Source: Selaginella moellendorffii
Taxonomy: Eukaryota; Streptophyta; Lycopodiopsida; Selaginellales; Selaginellaceae
Assembly: GCF_000143415.4 (NCBI RefSeq)
Contig: NW_003314313.1
Location: 1,048,334 to 1,112,333 of the forward strand
DNA length: 64,000 nt
Direction: 5' to 3'
How positions within the stretch are numbered: the first letter of the stretch is position 1; every line of letters starts with the position of its first letter. Below the pieces are notes generated by a model, which saw nothing but the letters and a program-made list of their open reading frames with translations, did not search any database and had not been told where the DNA came from. Of this stretch, positions 31,628 through 43,334 are shown one piece after another. A program made the position numbers and the translations under genes.

Positions 31628-32949
31628 TCAAGGCCTTGGGGGTGGGTTTGGAACATTAAATCCAGCGAAAAAAAAGTTGAGGCTACTGGGCCTTGCAATG
31701 TTGTATGACCCATACCAGAAATTCTTCATGACAAACCAATAACCAGCCTCAGTAAAATGATTGCTGTCGAAATATAAATAGTCCTTGGGATTGTCACACA
31801 CAAATTTGGCATATTTATTTTTGTGGTCTGGCTTCCAATCATGCTTGTCAGCATCCCCACAAAACTCTGCTGCATTAAACGGTCCACCACCACAGCATGC
31901 CTTCTCTGCCTCTTTGAAACCTAGATTGATATAGACAAATTAGTACAAATGGAAATTTAGTTGTTGTACTCACCATATTTTTGAGGATTCCTCAACACGT
32001 TCATGATAACTGGAGATGGATTCAGTGTTGCAATGTTCAACTCACGAAAGTCATGGTGAAGTTTTATAGCGAGATTCTGGAGTTGTGTGTTGTATGCATC
32101 CACAAGAATGTTAATGATTCCTGTGCAACCCTCTGGAGTTAAATTGGTGTTCCTGCTTTGTGCTGATAGTGCCCTCAAGTTGGGAGTACATCCAATTGGT
32201 GGTACTAGGAGAATTATGATATGTTTAATACCATAACTGTAAATTTCCTGTTAATCAAAATAAATATTTGAAGTTAGAGAAACACTTCAAGACTTTTGTA
32301 CCTGGATAGCACTCGAGTATGCCTGGATCATCTGCTGGAAGAGGTATGGGCTTGGAAGAGCATTAGCAATATCATTAGCTCCCATGCTAAACAAAGCGAC
32401 AGAATTCTTCAAGAGATGGTTTGTAAACTCCACACCCTTCTCCTTTCTATACTCATTTGTGACGTTGCGAAACTGGCGTAGCTGCTGGTTCATTGAAATA
32501 ACTCCCTGATATAACCAGAAAAAATAAAACCCAAAATCCAAATCAGCCATAGAAGAGGAAAATTATGAGATTATACGTACGTGATGCGCATTCGTCTCAT
32601 CTAACAATCCTGCACCGGCAGATGCGAAGTTCACCCCACTGAGAAAGTTGGCGCCGGGCTCGAGGAAAGGTGGCAACAACGGAAGCCCCAATGCTTGAGC
32701 CAGGAAATCTGCAATCGTTCTACCATCTGTCCAACGCCCTGTTGGCTTGCTGAAGTACGTCTTTCCATACGGCGGAACTGCACTGACAATCTTGGAGCCT
32801 GGGATGTACGTGTTCTCTCCTCCGTCTAATGCTGAGTCCCCGAAAACAAACAGGCCTTGTACTTGCGGATTCGTGCTAGGAGGAGTCACAGCTTGAGATA
32901 TCGAGATGCATGCAAGGAAAACAATGGTAAGAACCCTAAGCGCTTCCAT
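31628..32949 (-). CDS. GDSL esterase/lipase (secreted)
   Basis: Four exons on the minus strand: 32,581-32,949, 32,302-32,505, 31,974-32,247 and 31,628-31,920, all with GT..AG introns. The product is a typical plant GDSL lipase of about 380 residues. It has a signal peptide (MEALRVLTIVFLACISISQA), block I 'FVFGDSALDGG' with the nucleophile Ser, block II 'GVNFASAGAGL', block III 'SMGANDIANAL' with the oxyanion Asn, and block V 'YFDSNHFTEAGY' with the catalytic Asp and His. All catalytic residues are present. Family members hydrolyse lipid or cell-wall esters outside the cell. The start is the only Met before the signal peptide; a TATAAA-like box lies about 50 bases upstream of it. A dead partial copy lies at 13,182-13,385. 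Confidence 0.93.
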
Positions 32950-32996
32950 CTCTCAACTTCTATGTTACTTCTATGGTTTGGTTTGTATTTCTCACG

Positions 32997-33004
32997 TTTA
33001 TATA
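32997..33004 (-). promoter_or_regulatory. TATA box of the GDSL gene
   Basis: The minus strand reads 'ctatataaacgtg', a good TATA element about 48 bases before the GDSL start codon, implying a very short 5' leader. Confidence 0.55.
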
Positions 33005-33871
33005 GTATGGAATAGCCAGGTATGGAATGGCCATGTAAGGTCAAATTGGTTTGTTTGGAATAATTACCAGTTAAATGTCTTCTTACGTTCTTAGCGCGAT
33101 TAGAACGGTCATGCATGGAGAACACTAAAGCATGGCGAATTATCCATTCGGAATAGTTTCGAGGCACCATATGGAGTCAATGGAGTTCTTCTAGATCGAT
33201 CAAGACCAAGAGAATTTCTGTTTCTCGAGTGAGATCGGTCGGTTTTGTCACGAAAATTTTGCTCGCGATCCCTCACAAGTATTTTGCGCGGGAGTTTGTT
33301 CCAACCAAAGCCACGCATTCTCTTTCTGTGTGGAAGGCCGTCACATTCGTTTCGTAAGGCTTTGGTTGGACGGTCGCGATCTATTGCCCCTACCGTGGCA
33401 GGATCCCTGCCGGACGTTACAGATCAATGTCCATCGCTGGCAAAAGTAACATCATGCAAGGGGGGCCAGGTAAAGTAAAAGTAAACTTAGTACACTCGCA
33501 TCATTCATTTCTCCCGCCGTTCAAAGTAACGGGTGAATGAGAAATTACTAGATTTAGAAAAAGGGGCCGTGGTACTGTATGGGCATTCCACCGCGCGGTG
33601 GTATATTTACGAAGCATATGCCTCGCATCGCATGGTCACACAAAGAGAGCTTTATGGAGGGGAATGCGCAGCGATGGCGATGGCGCCACCGGAAGCACGA
33701 TCTTCTCGGCGGATTCCAGCTTTAAATCCGGCATTCAATCGGTTCGTGGTTGGAGCTTTCTTGTTCTTGCAGCTGTCGCCACGGTGGGCGGAAATCCCTG
33801 GCTGCATTGCCGCAGATGCCTAGGATAGCTCGTAATCTCGGCCGGCGGAGCTAAGATTTCGCCAGATTTGG
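33005..33871. promoter_or_regulatory. Bidirectional intergenic region between GDSL and ABCG genes
   Basis: About 870 bases between two divergent genes. No gene is recognised; overlapping open frames of 62-96 codons at 33,109-33,823 have no family features. It presumably holds the ABCG promoter and leader. Confidence 0.4.
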
Positions 33872-36800
33872 ATGGCGCAGTCGGTGTCGCTGGAATCTCT
33901 GGGCGCCTGGGCGAACGAGCTCCAGCGCTCGAGGAGTACCCGGAGTGGGAGCGTGAGGAACTGGAGATTGAGCTCGGATAGTGTGTTTGGGCAATCCGTG
34001 TACCAGCAGCATGCCGAGGACGACGAGGAGGCGCTCAAATGGGCGGCAATCGAGAGGCTTCCTACCTATGATCGCCTGGGCACTACCATTCTCACCAATT
34101 ATGTCGAAGGCAACAGGTTAAATCGCCAAGTGGTGAGCATCGAGAACATCGGTCCAGTGGAGCGCCAGGAATTCATAAACAAGCTCATCCAAGTCACCGA
34201 GGAGGATAACGAGAAATTCTTGCGCAAGCTTCGAAAGCGCATTGACAGGTATGTGTGTTCTTTGGAGTTTATTTCTTTGACTGATCCTTTTTTTTCTTTT
34301 TTTTTGTTTGCTTCTATAGAGTTTCTATACAATTGCCTACTATCGAGGTGCGTTTTCAAGATGTCACTGTACAAGCGGACTGCTATCTCGGAACGAGAGC
34401 TTTGCCAACTCTGTGGAACGCTACCCGAAATACCATCGAGGTTCTTCTTTTTGTTTCTTTTTCTTTTTCTGTACTTGACATTGTTTTCCTTTCTTTTTCG
34501 GTGATACAGGGGATATTAGACGCATCTAAATTGTTGCCAATGAAGAAGACGTCCATGACTATACTTCACAACGTCAGTGGTATTATCAAACCTGGGAGGT
34601 ATGTTTAGAACTGGTGGTCGTTTTGTTTCTTATTGTCTTGTCATACAGGATGACTCTGCTGCTCGGTCCACCTGGTTCTGGAAAGACCAGTTTGCTACTT
34701 GCTCTTGCGGGAAAGCTCGATCCCGCCCTGAAGGTAAGCTGAAGTCATAAGATCACCCTTTAAATGACATCGCATGTAATCCAGGTCGAGGGCCAGATTT
34801 CATACAACGGTCATTCTCTTGAAGAGTTTGTGCCTCAGAAGACCTCAGCCTATATCAGCCAGCACGATTTTCATCTAGGAGAACTGACCGTCAGAGAAAC
34901 TCTAGAATTCTCATCGCAATGCCAAGGTGTTGGAGCAAGATATGGTGAGTACTGAGCTACCCTGGTCCGTCAGTCTTCTTCAGTCAGGCATGTTAACCTT
35001 ATTCACCTCTAGGGGATTTCTACAGAAATGTTGGCAGAGCTGGCTAGGAGAGAAAAACGAGCCGGCATTTTTCCTGAGGCCGACATCGACTTCTTTATGA
35101 AAGTAAGTCTTCACAGTTTTTAAGCTGCGTTTAACCAGCTCGTTGTCTTCCAATAGGCAACTGCAGTGGAAGGCCTACATAGCAGCCTTGTGACTGAGTA
35201 TTCGATGAAAGTGAGTGATCTATTTGTTTATTTCGTCGTGTTTTCCGTTTAAATATTCCATGCTACAGATTCTTGGATTGGATCTTTGCGCAGACACGTT
35301 AGTTGGAGATGACATGCTCAGAGGCATATCTGGCGGCCAAAAGAAACGAGTTACAACCGGTAAGAAAACTTGTAAACCGTGGTCTTCACTTCCTGTTTCA
35401 AACTGCTTCAGGGGAGATGATTGTTGGACCCACTCGGACTCTCTTTATGGATGAGATTTCCACTGGGCTGGATAGCTCAACGACATTCCAAATTGTGAAA
35501 TGTCTCCAGCAGTTTGTCCATCTTCTGGAGAGCACCGTGCTAATGTCTCTACTTCAGCCTGCACCTGAGACATTTGAGCTTTTCGACGACATTATTTTGT
35601 TGTCAGAGGGTCAAATTGTTTATCAAGGGCCTCGGGAACTTGTTCTCGAGTTTTTTGAGGCCTGTGGATTCAAATGTCCTGAAAGAAAGGGTGTAGCCGA
35701 TTTTCTGCAAGAGGTATCTCTGTCCCCTTTTGTTTTGTCAATGATTGTGTCGCTGATGACATCGTTCACTTCCAGCTTACTTCTCAGAAAGATCAAGCTC
35801 AATATTGGTGGGACAAAACTAAACCATACGAATATGTTTCGGTGAATGACTTCGTGCAGCACTTTAAGCAATCTCGTGCTGGTGAACTGCTGGCCGAAGA
35901 ATTTTCATGCCCGTTTGACAAAGAACGAAGTCATAAAGCAGCACTAGAGTTTAGCAAGTATGCTATTGGCGGATGGGATCTCTTCAAAGTTTGCTTCGCG
36001 AGGGAATGGTTGCTGGTCAAACGAAATTCTTTCATCTTCATATTCAAGGGAGTTCAGGTATGCTTATATATTACGGAATCGTCATGTGACGTGTTTTCGC
36101 AGATATGTATCGTGGCTTTCATTGGTATGACGGTTTTCCTTCGCACTGAAATGCACCGCGATAACGAGCAAGATGGTTTCTATTTTCTGGGAGCTCTGTT
36201 TTTTACTCTGATCATGATCATGTTCAATGGGTTTGGCGAATTACCGATGACTTTGACGCGGCTGCCTATATTCTACAAGCAACGGGATCTGCTATTCTAT
36301 CCCTCTTGGGCTTTTGCTCTACCAATGATCGTGTCCAGGATACCAATGTCTATTGTCGAAGTGACAATTTTTATTGCCATGACGTACTATGTTATCGGCT
36401 TTGCACCTGCTGCTGGAAGGTACGAGAGTATTCCGGCTTAAACCTCTTAGTTATTTGCTCTGTGTAGGTTTTTCCGGCAGTATTTGCTTCTCTTCGTTTT
36501 GCACCAAATGTCTTCCGCTATGTTTCGTTTTATTGCCGGAGTATGTCGAACTATGGTGGTGGCAAATACGGGAGGTTCCGTTGCACTCCTTATCGTTTTC
36601 ATGCTGGGAGGCTTTATCATTCCTAGAGGTTTGGCACTAAACCATGATGTTGTTTGTTCGTCAAACCAATCTTTTCTGCAGCTGAAATTCCGAAGTGGTG
36701 GATATGGGGATATTGGATTTCGCCCCTGACTTACGCTGAAAATGCTATAAGCGTCAACGAGATGCTTGCACCTGAATGGGACAAGGTTGATTCTCTTGTT

Positions 36801-39593
36801 TCATTTTTGCATCGTTCTAAGATGTTTATTTTGCAGCAAGTTCCCGGCCGCAATATGACCCTCGGAAAGGCTATTTTGCAAGATCGCGGCCTCTTTACAG
36901 AGGCGAACTGGTATTGGATCGGGGTTGGTGGCCTTATAGGCTTCGTATTTTTGTTCAATGTTCTTTTTACACTGGCGCTCGCTCATTTAAATCGTAAGCT
37001 TCCATTATCCGTTCCCACGTATAGCAGCTGTACCCTTTGTCTTTGCAGCTTTAAGTGCGAAGAGAGCTCTATCTGAGCAACCTGTTTCTGATCAGAAGAG
37101 AATATTGTCATCTAGACGTGAATCCATGCCATCCGAGCATAAACACAGCAACAGTACTGGTTTGGCGCTTATACCTGACGTGCTTCACGTTAATGTTTGC
37201 ATTGCTATTCTCAGGTGAAGTGGAGATGCAGGCTTCAGCATCAACTTCGTCCCGTCAGCTGTCCGATAGACGAGGAATGATACTGCCATTTCAGCCTCTG
37301 GCAATAGCATTCAAGGATATTAAGTACTACGTGGACATGCCCGCCGTAATATCTATGTCGCTAGCTCAACTGTAGAATGTCGCTAACAGCTCTATGTGCA
37401 GGAGATGAAAAGTCAAGGGTTGACAGAGAGCCGGCTGGAGCTTCTGCACGATATTACTGGAGCATTTAGACCCGGAGTTTTAACAGCATTGATGGGTGTG
37501 AGTGGAGCTGGAAAGACTACATTGATGGACGTGCTTGCTGGAAGGAAAACCAGTGGCTACATCGAAGGGGATATTTGGATATCTGGCTTTCCAAAGAAAC
37601 AAGAAACGTTTGCAAGAATCTCAGGATACTGCGAGCAGTCGGACATCCATTCCCCTCAAGTTACTATTTACGAATCGCTGTTGTTTTCGGCCAGACTTCG
37701 GCTCCCAAATGAAGTCGATCGCAACACTCAGGAGGTACGTAGTTTCGAAATGTAACTCAGATCAGACATCTGCGTTTTTTGTGGCAGCTCTTTGTTCACG
37801 AAGTCATGGAACTCGTTGAACTGGACATTGTCAAGGACGCACTTGTTGGTATTCCAGGAGTCAGTGGTCTCTCTACAGAGCAGAGAAAGCGACTGACGAT
37901 CGCTGTCGAGCTTGTTGCCAATCCTTCTATCATCTTTATGGACGAACCGACCTCTGGCCTGGACGCCAGAGCTGCTGCAATCGTCATGCGAACCGTTCGG
38001 AATACTGTTGATACTGGACGGACTGTTGTGTGTACAATACATCAGCCTAGCATCGATATTTTTGAAGCGTTTGATGAGGTACTTGCTGACCTTTAAGCTG
38101 ATTGCGAAAGAATGAATTATTTGTCTCTTTTGCAGTTGCTTCTCCTTAAGCGCGGTGGCCAGGTGACATACGCAGGACCTTTAGGAAAACGTTCTCACAA
38201 GCTTATCGAGTACTTCGAGGTTGTAAGTCTATACAGGGAATTAACTGAACTGACGACGGCGAACCCTTGCACAGGCCGTTCCTGGAGTCACTAGATACCG
38301 AGATGGAACTAATCCTGCTGCCTGGATGCTCGAAGTAACGTCACCTTCAACAGAGCATAGCCTCAACACCGACTTTGCTCAGCGCTATCTCAACTCTCCG
38401 CTGTTTCAGTAAGTCGTTATGTTTTTCTCAATGTAGCTTAATATATTTTGATATAAACTTTGCAGGCGTAACATAGCACTGGTGAAGGAGCTCTCCTCCC
38501 CTGCTCCAGGAGCCAGTGATTTATACTTTCCAACAAAATACTCCCAACCATTCCTTACACAATTTTGCTCATGCCTGTGGAAGCAGAACTTGACATACTG
38601 GAGAAGCCCCGACTACAACTGCGTCAGGCTATGTTTTACGCTCTTCTCCGCTCTTCTCTTCGGAACCATTTTCTGGAAGTTTGGACTTAAGAGGTAAAAG
38701 TCTGTCAAACCTTCTCTCTGCCGAAACTTTAAGCGTGTGTTTTTTTCTGTGCTCGACAGGGAGAATCAGTCCGACTTGCTTAACGTGATGGGTGCGATGT
38801 ACGGGGCTGTCATATTTCTTGGTGTAAATAACAGTGCCACAGTTCAGCCCGTCGTCGCCACGGAAAGGACCGTCTTTTACAGGGAGCGAGCGGCAGGAAT
38901 GTATTCGGCTCTTCCCTACGCTTTAGCACAGGTATTCTCGATCTATATCTACGCAAACAGCTATAGCTAATGCAAGATTGCCGCAAACTTTGCAGGTCAT
39001 CGTCGAGATACCATACGTTCTCTTCCAGACGCTCATGTACGGTGGCATCACTTACGCCATGATCCAGTTCGAGTGGAAAGCCTCGAAGTTCTTCTGGTAC
39101 CTCTACGTCATGTTCTTCACCTTCCTCTACTTCACATACTACGGGATGATGGCCGTGGCGATCACACCAAACTACCAGATCGCGGGCATCCTCGCGTCGG
39201 CATTCTACTCGCTCTTCAACCTCTTCTCGGGCTTTCTCATACCAAAACCCGTGAGTATAGTCTTTGTCTTTCATAAAAGTGATAGATTACTGGACTAACA
39301 CCGGGGAATTCATCCCGTTGCAGAAAATTCCAAAGTGGTGGCAGTGGTATGTGTGGATTTGCCCCGTTGCTTACACCGTCTATGGCCTCATTACGTCCCA
39401 GTATGGGGACGTGAATTCGGAGCTCCAAATCCCCGGCCAGCCCAGCAAGCCCATCAAGCTCTTCCTTAAAGACTACTTCGACTACGATCAACAGTTCCTT
39501 GGCGTGGTGGCGGCCGTGTTGTTTGGATTCGCAGCCTTCTTCGCATTTATGTTCGCGTTTTGCATCCGCGTCCTCAACTTCCAGCGCCGCTAA
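33872..39593 (+). CDS. PDR-type (full-size) ABCG transporter
   Basis: Over 20 exons with short introns encode a full-size pleiotropic drug resistance transporter (domain order NBD1-TMD1-NBD2-TMD2, about 1,420 residues by family standard). The N-terminus has the plant PDR phrase '[16 protein letters not shown]'. NBD1 has Walker A '[17 protein letters not shown]', signature '[14 protein letters not shown]' and Walker B '[12 protein letters not shown]'. TMD1 includes '[18 protein letters not shown]' and 'MLGGFIIPR'. NBD2 has Walker A '[19 protein letters not shown]', 'CEQSDIHSP', signature-like '[19 protein letters not shown]' and Walker B '[12 protein letters not shown]'. TMD2 ends '[10 protein letters not shown]'. 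I see no break in frame through the exons I joined. These plasma-membrane pumps export hormones, terpenoids and wall or cuticle precursors; the substrate cannot be read from sequence. Confidence 0.94.
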
Positions 39594-40015
39594 AACATTG
39601 GAAGAACCAACGAATAGATTAAGAACAGGATATTCCAACGAATGTTCTTATCCATCCAGAAGATTTAGTCCAATCCAATCCGGCCGTCCACGTGCTGGCC
39701 ATTCGATCCGGAGCCGTTGCTTTGTTTTTAACCCACATGTTGTTATTCCGTTTGAGCGCCGCCTTTAATTCCCACGTCACGCTGCTGACGTGGCTGCTAC
39801 CCGTTATTAACCCAACGAGACGCTCTAGGGTCTTAACAGAGGTTTAAGCGAGCAAAGAAAGAGCCTCGTCGGCCAGGAAGGAGAAACCAAAGCAAGGTGT
39901 GTGTTCTTTCTTTCATAGAGGATTGGTATCAATCCAGCGCTCGCATTTTCTTTCGATTCTTTCCATTCTTTCTTTGTAGTAAATCTTTTCCAGTGATCGA
40001 TCTTGTGTGGATCTT

Positions 40016-40033
40016 ATGGAGCAGGCAAGCTAG
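40016..40033 (+). other. Minimal upstream open reading frame before the FLA gene
   Basis: An ATG followed by four sense codons and TAG, ending 35 bases before the FLA start and in a different frame. If it is kept in the mature leader it could reduce translation; whether it lies in a leader intron is unknown. Confidence 0.35.
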
Positions 40034-40068
40034 GATCAGACAATCTTGAGAAAGAACTTGTGATCGCT

Positions 40069-41493
40069 ATGAGTGTGGAGCAGCAGCACCGGCAGGCCAG
40101 CCTCGCCCTGGTCTGCTCTCTCGCAGCGATGGCGATCATCATCCTTCCATGGGCGAGCCTTTGCGGAGCTCAAAACGTGACGGTGGTGCTGGAGAACTCG
40201 GCGCCCGTGAACACGAACTTCTCCACATTCAGCCGGCTCCTCTCCATGACCAACGTCACCGCAGAGATCAACAGCCGCTCCTCGCTCACCATCCTCGTCC
40301 CGGACAACTCCATCCTCGACAGCTACGTAGGGGCCAACCTCGAGGGGATGCACGTCTGGGCCGTGGCCGACTTCTGCCGCTACCACGTCCTGCTCCAGTA
40401 CCTCGACACCCAAGAGATCATGCAGATGACCAACCAGTCCGGGCTGCTCATCACCACGCTCTACCAGACCACTGGACGCGCCGAAGGGATCGATGGCTTC
40501 GTCAACATGACCTTCGGGAACGACATCCAGTTCGGGCTCCCGCCACCCCACGCCTCAGGTCCCGTCGCCACCGTTCTCAATAACTTCGTGCGCTATCCTT
40601 ACAACATGAGCTTCATGATGATCAGCAAGCCTCTCATGCCCGTCCGCCTGGCGCAGATGAACAGGCCCGACCACTTCCCCAGCATCTCCAACGCGCTCTT
40701 CAAAGGCAACATCTACAAGACGTTCCAGAAGTTGATGCAGGACACCGGGACGCTGGCGGCGGCCGAGGACATCGAGCACCAGCCCTTCACCAGCGGGGTG
40801 ACGGTGTTTGCTCCCACCGACAGCGCGTTCCAGAACCTCCCCAGTGGATCTCTGGCAGCGCTCACGCAGTCGCAGCGCCAGTTGCTCGTCCGCTACCATC
40901 TCCTGCCGTCATTCTTCACGTTTGGATCGCTCCGGACGCTGAAGGCTCCGCTCACGACGCTGGCCACGTCTAACAGGAACTTTGAGGTGAATGCCAGCGG
41001 CGAGGGGCCTTCCGGGGGACTGGCGATTGCGACCGGGGTGTCCACCGCAAACGTGATTGCCACTCTCTTGGAGGACGACCCAGTCGGGGTGTATGCTCTG
41101 GACGCGGTGCTTCTTCCACCCGAGATCTTCCCACTCCACTCCACGCCGCCCGCCAGCATTGCACCGTCGCCTGCTCCTCCGGCCACCGTTCCGCCACCAA
41201 AGGCTGTTCAAGCGCCAGCTCCGGCTCCAAAGCCGGCTCCGCCACCTTCGCCTTCGTCTTCTCCTTCTCCACCACCCTCGGCTACGTCTCCTCCTCCCGT
41301 GCAGAGCTCATCAAATTCCTCCTCGTCGAGCTCCTCGAGCTCGTCTCCGGCAGCCGAAAATGGGACAAGTGCCGAGGCCCCAGTCGCCGCAGAAGGTCCG
41401 CTGGCGGAAAGGTCCGACGCCCGGAAGTTTGGTGAGAGTTTCTTTGGTGGATTTTTGCCAGCTGCACTTGCTACTACTACGTTGCTCTTTTGA
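40069..41493 (+). CDS. Fasciclin-like arabinogalactan protein (two FAS1 domains, GPI-anchored)
   Basis: A single-exon 474-residue protein starting at MSVEQQHRQ; this is the first in-frame ATG. It has a signal peptide (to about residue 35, 'LVCSLAAMAIIILPWASLCGA'-type core). FAS1 domain 1 (about 40-175) has 'SSLTILVPDNSIL' and the H2-like 'YHVLLQYLD'. FAS1 domain 2 (about 215-345) has 'GVTVFAPTDSAFQNLPSG', 'RYHLLPSFFT' and 'VYALDAVLLPPEIF'. Then comes a Pro/Ala/Ser AGP region (about 350-440) with a long Ser run, and a hydrophobic C-terminus ('FFGGFLPAALATTTLLF') fitting a GPI-anchor signal. Several N-glycosylation sites lie in domain 1. FLAs act at the outer membrane face and wall matrix. The 3' part is duplicated at 58,937-59,569. 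Confidence 0.93.
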   Translation: MSVEQQHRQASLALVCSLAAMAIIILPWASLCGAQNVTVVLENSAPVNTNFSTFSRLLSMTNVTAEINSRSSLTILVPDNSILDSYVGANLEGMHVWAVADFCRYHVLLQYLDTQEIMQMTNQSGLLITTLYQTTGRAEGIDGFVNMTFGNDIQFGLPPPHASGPVATVLNNFVRYPYNMSFMMISKPLMPVRLAQMNRPDHFPSISNALFKGNIYKTFQKLMQDTGTLAAAEDIEHQPFTSGVTVFAPTDSAFQNLPSGSLAALTQSQRQLLVRYHLLPSFFTFGSLRTLKAPLTTLATSNRNFEVNASGEGPSGGLAIATGVSTANVIATLLEDDPVGVYALDAVLLPPEIFPLHSTPPASIAPSPAPPATVPPPKAVQAPAPAPKPAPPPSPSSSPSPPPSATSPPPVQSSSNSSSSSSSSSSPAAENGTSAEAPVAAEGPLAERSDARKFGESFFGGFLPAALATTTLLF

Positions 41494-41959
41494 TATGAAA
41501 GGTTTGTACTACGACTAGTTTTCTTGGAAGAGAGACATTGTAACAACTTTAGTGCATTAGCGTTGAGTTTACATCATGTAATTTTTTAATGACAATGAAA
41601 ATGTTTTAAGTCCGTCATGGAGGTTTAGGGTTTACGACGCGATACTGGGACCTGGAACACTCCTTGACGCCAGCGCATCTGTCTACAAATGCAAGGGTGG
41701 TGCTGGATCACTCCAAGACTGTAGAGACTAGTTCAGAGATGCCAGCCGTCCGCGGCCGAGAAGAGGCGGGAGGTGCGAGAAGCGCGGCAACAGGAAGGAT
41801 CGCGAGTGGAAGGCTGGAAGGGCAGCTAAAGGTGACAAGAGAAGATGAAGCAGGAAGAGGAGAAGACGAAGCAAATGGAGATCTACGCAGAGCTCGTCCG
41901 TGGTGGGACGAAGCTTCCGCGGCAATGCCATGTTATGACTTTAATCGAATCTAAAACTT

Positions 41960-42048
41960 ATTCGAACACGCAACCTTCTGATCTGGAGTCAGACTTGCGC
42001 CACGGATCCTTTCACGGCGGGTTCATCCACTATGAGCTACTCGGACGA
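41960..42048 (-). pseudogene. tRNA-Trp(CCA)-like sequence, copy 1
   Basis: The minus strand from 42,009 to 41,961 reads as plant tRNA-Trp: 'GGATCCGTGGCGCAA', then directly 'GTCTGACTCCAGATCAGA' (anticodon CCA) and 'GGTTGCGTGTTCGAAT' (T arm and B box). About nine bases of the D loop are missing and the 3' half of the T arm and acceptor stem are replaced by unrelated sequence. Just upstream in the minus sense lie 'TGAACCCGCCGTGAA', close to the antisense of the tRNA-Trp 3' end, and an A-box-like 'TAGCTCATAGTGG'. It cannot fold as a normal tRNA. It lies between the FLA and LTP-like genes. Confidence 0.7.
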
Positions 42049-42086
42049 TATATTCAATAACTTCATCATTTATAAAATCATAGACA

Positions 42087-42455
42087 TCAAATTATTTTCG
42101 ACTTTAGAATTGTAGAGCTGCAAAATGCACAGATTAATCTTAGATCAGCCCGAAAAGATGCTTGTTTCATACCTCCACAAGTTCTTGGCAAGGGCCTATT
42201 GCAAGCCGATGCCATGGCCTGGATACGTTGCTTGTTGACCGCAGCGGCGATCTGGGGCGTGACTTTGGGACACAAACACCCGTTCGACACCGCTCTAGCG
42301 GCTCTGCAGCAGCCAGCGCTGGGAGGGCTTCCATTCCCGTAAGAACCCGAGCATTGCGATATCACCGTCGTCACCAAACCATTGCAATCTTGTCCGCGAA
42401 CAGCAATCGCCCAAAGCATCACTAGCAAGACGAAGGAGGTGCGTGGAAAAGCCAT
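42087..42455 (-). CDS. Lipid-transfer-like secreted protein (eight-cysteine motif)
   Basis: 122 residues. The signal peptide is MAFPRTSFVLLVMLWAIAVRG. The mature part has the eight-cysteine pattern of plant nsLTP/hydrophobic-seed proteins: C..C..CC..CxC..C..C, with 'SAGCCRAARAVSNGCLCPKV' at the centre and the last Cys in 'LPRTC'. Family members bind lipids in the apoplast. After the eighth Cys the frame continues for 25 residues; a 'gaggtatga' donor-like site there means the tail could be intron read-through into a further exon (perhaps a GPI tail), which I cannot resolve. The duplicate at 60,168-60,536 differs at seven codons, all amino-acid changing. Confidence 0.85.
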   Translation of the reverse strand: MAFPRTSFVLLVMLWAIAVRGQDCNGLVTTVISQCSGSYGNGSPPSAGCCRAARAVSNGCLCPKVTPQIAAAVNKQRIQAMASACNRPLPRTCGGMKQASFRADLRLICAFCSSTILKSKII

Positions 42456-42739
42456 CTTAATTTCTCACAATTCCAGAATGCCCTCTTTCTAAGTCTTGCT
42501 TCCACTGGATCTCACGAAGAAGAGAGCTCACATTTAAAGCATCCATCACACGGACTCTTGCCGTCTAGATCACGTCTTTGGTCCTGGTCTTGGTCCTTGG
42601 TCTTAAAACTCGGAAAAATCAAACGATCAAATTCATGGAAACATCCCGCGGGAATTTTCAAACCAACGTTTTCAAATTCAAATATTTGAGCGGGAAGGAA
42701 TATTACAAAGCACACAAAGTAGTATAATCCTTTGATCAT

Positions 42740-43174
42740 TCATGGCTGATCCACCTCGTGTCCATGGTGCCACCCTCCACCGCGTCCGTATCCTCCACGC
42801 CCATATCCGTACCCAGGTCCGTAGCCACCATAGCCGGGTCCATAGTATCCGCCATGGCCCGGTCCGTACCCACCACCGTATCCCGGCCCATAGCCACCAT
42901 ATCCCGGTCCATAGCCACCACCACCATACCCCGGCCCATAGCCACCACCACGCCCGTACCCGCCGTATCCCGGCCCATACCCGCCATAGCCTCCTCGTCC
43001 ATAACCATCGTCGTCATCGTGGTGGAGTGACTTTGTAGCGGCGTCGTTGTTCTTGAGCTCCTCGTCCTTCTCGGGGTTCTCGGCGAGATCTCTGGCGCTG
43101 GACACGAGCAAGAAGGCGAGATTGAGAAGTAGCAGCACGGCCAGGAGCTGCTGCAAGGCCTTGGAAAGAGCCAT
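42740..43174 (-). CDS. Glycine-rich cell-wall-type protein (GYGPGYGG repeats)
   Basis: 144 residues in one exon. The start is the Met before 'ALSKALQQLLAVLLLLNLAF', a clear signal peptide; longer upstream frames are leader. An acidic spacer ('ENPEKDEELKNNDAATKSL', 'HHDDDD') follows, then about 90 residues of 'GYGPGYGG', 'GYGRGG' and 'GGGYGPGYG' repeats, ending 'HHGHEVDQP'. Such Gly/Tyr-rich proteins are secreted and can be cross-linked in the wall. A TATA box lies 130 bases upstream and a cluster of W-box cores further upstream. The copy at 60,821-61,255 encodes the same protein. Confidence 0.88.
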   Translation of the reverse strand: MALSKALQQLLAVLLLLNLAFLLVSSARDLAENPEKDEELKNNDAATKSLHHDDDDGYGRGGYGGYGPGYGGYGRGGGYGPGYGGGGYGPGYGGYGPGYGGGYGPGHGGYYGPGYGGYGPGYGYGRGGYGRGGGWHHGHEVDQP

Positions 43175-43303
43175 TTTGTAGTTTCCTCCTTGGAGACGGA
43201 GACTTCCTCTCCTGACAAACAAACGCTGTGATGCAATACGCGAGAAAGATCTAGGGAAAAGGGGGCCTGGAAGGAATGCTTGGATTTGGAGGATCGAGCA
43301 ATG

Positions 43304-43311
43304 TTTTATAG
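43304..43311 (-). promoter_or_regulatory. TATA box of the glycine-rich protein gene
   Basis: The minus strand reads 'ctctataaaacattgc', a good TATA element 130 bases before the start codon. Confidence 0.6.
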
Positions 43312-43334
43312 AGCCCAGGGAAATGATCGTCGCG

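Noticed and set aside
40003-40068. 22 extra residues upstream of the FLA start
   Set aside because: This extension begins at a TTG codon; the first in-frame ATG is 40,069, directly before a good signal peptide.
41600-41960. Small gene of 67-96 codons between FLA and the tRNA-like sequence
   Set aside because: Frames on both strands overlap, the two copies carry indels that alter the frame, and no family features are visible.
41960-42048. Functional or circularly permuted tRNA-Trp gene
   Set aside because: The D loop is deleted, and the 3'-end-like segment is on the opposite strand, which a permuted gene would not show.
42742-43038. His/Arg-rich plus-strand frame opposite the glycine-rich gene
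   Set aside because: It is a shadow of the GYGPGYGG repeats; it lacks a signal or domain.
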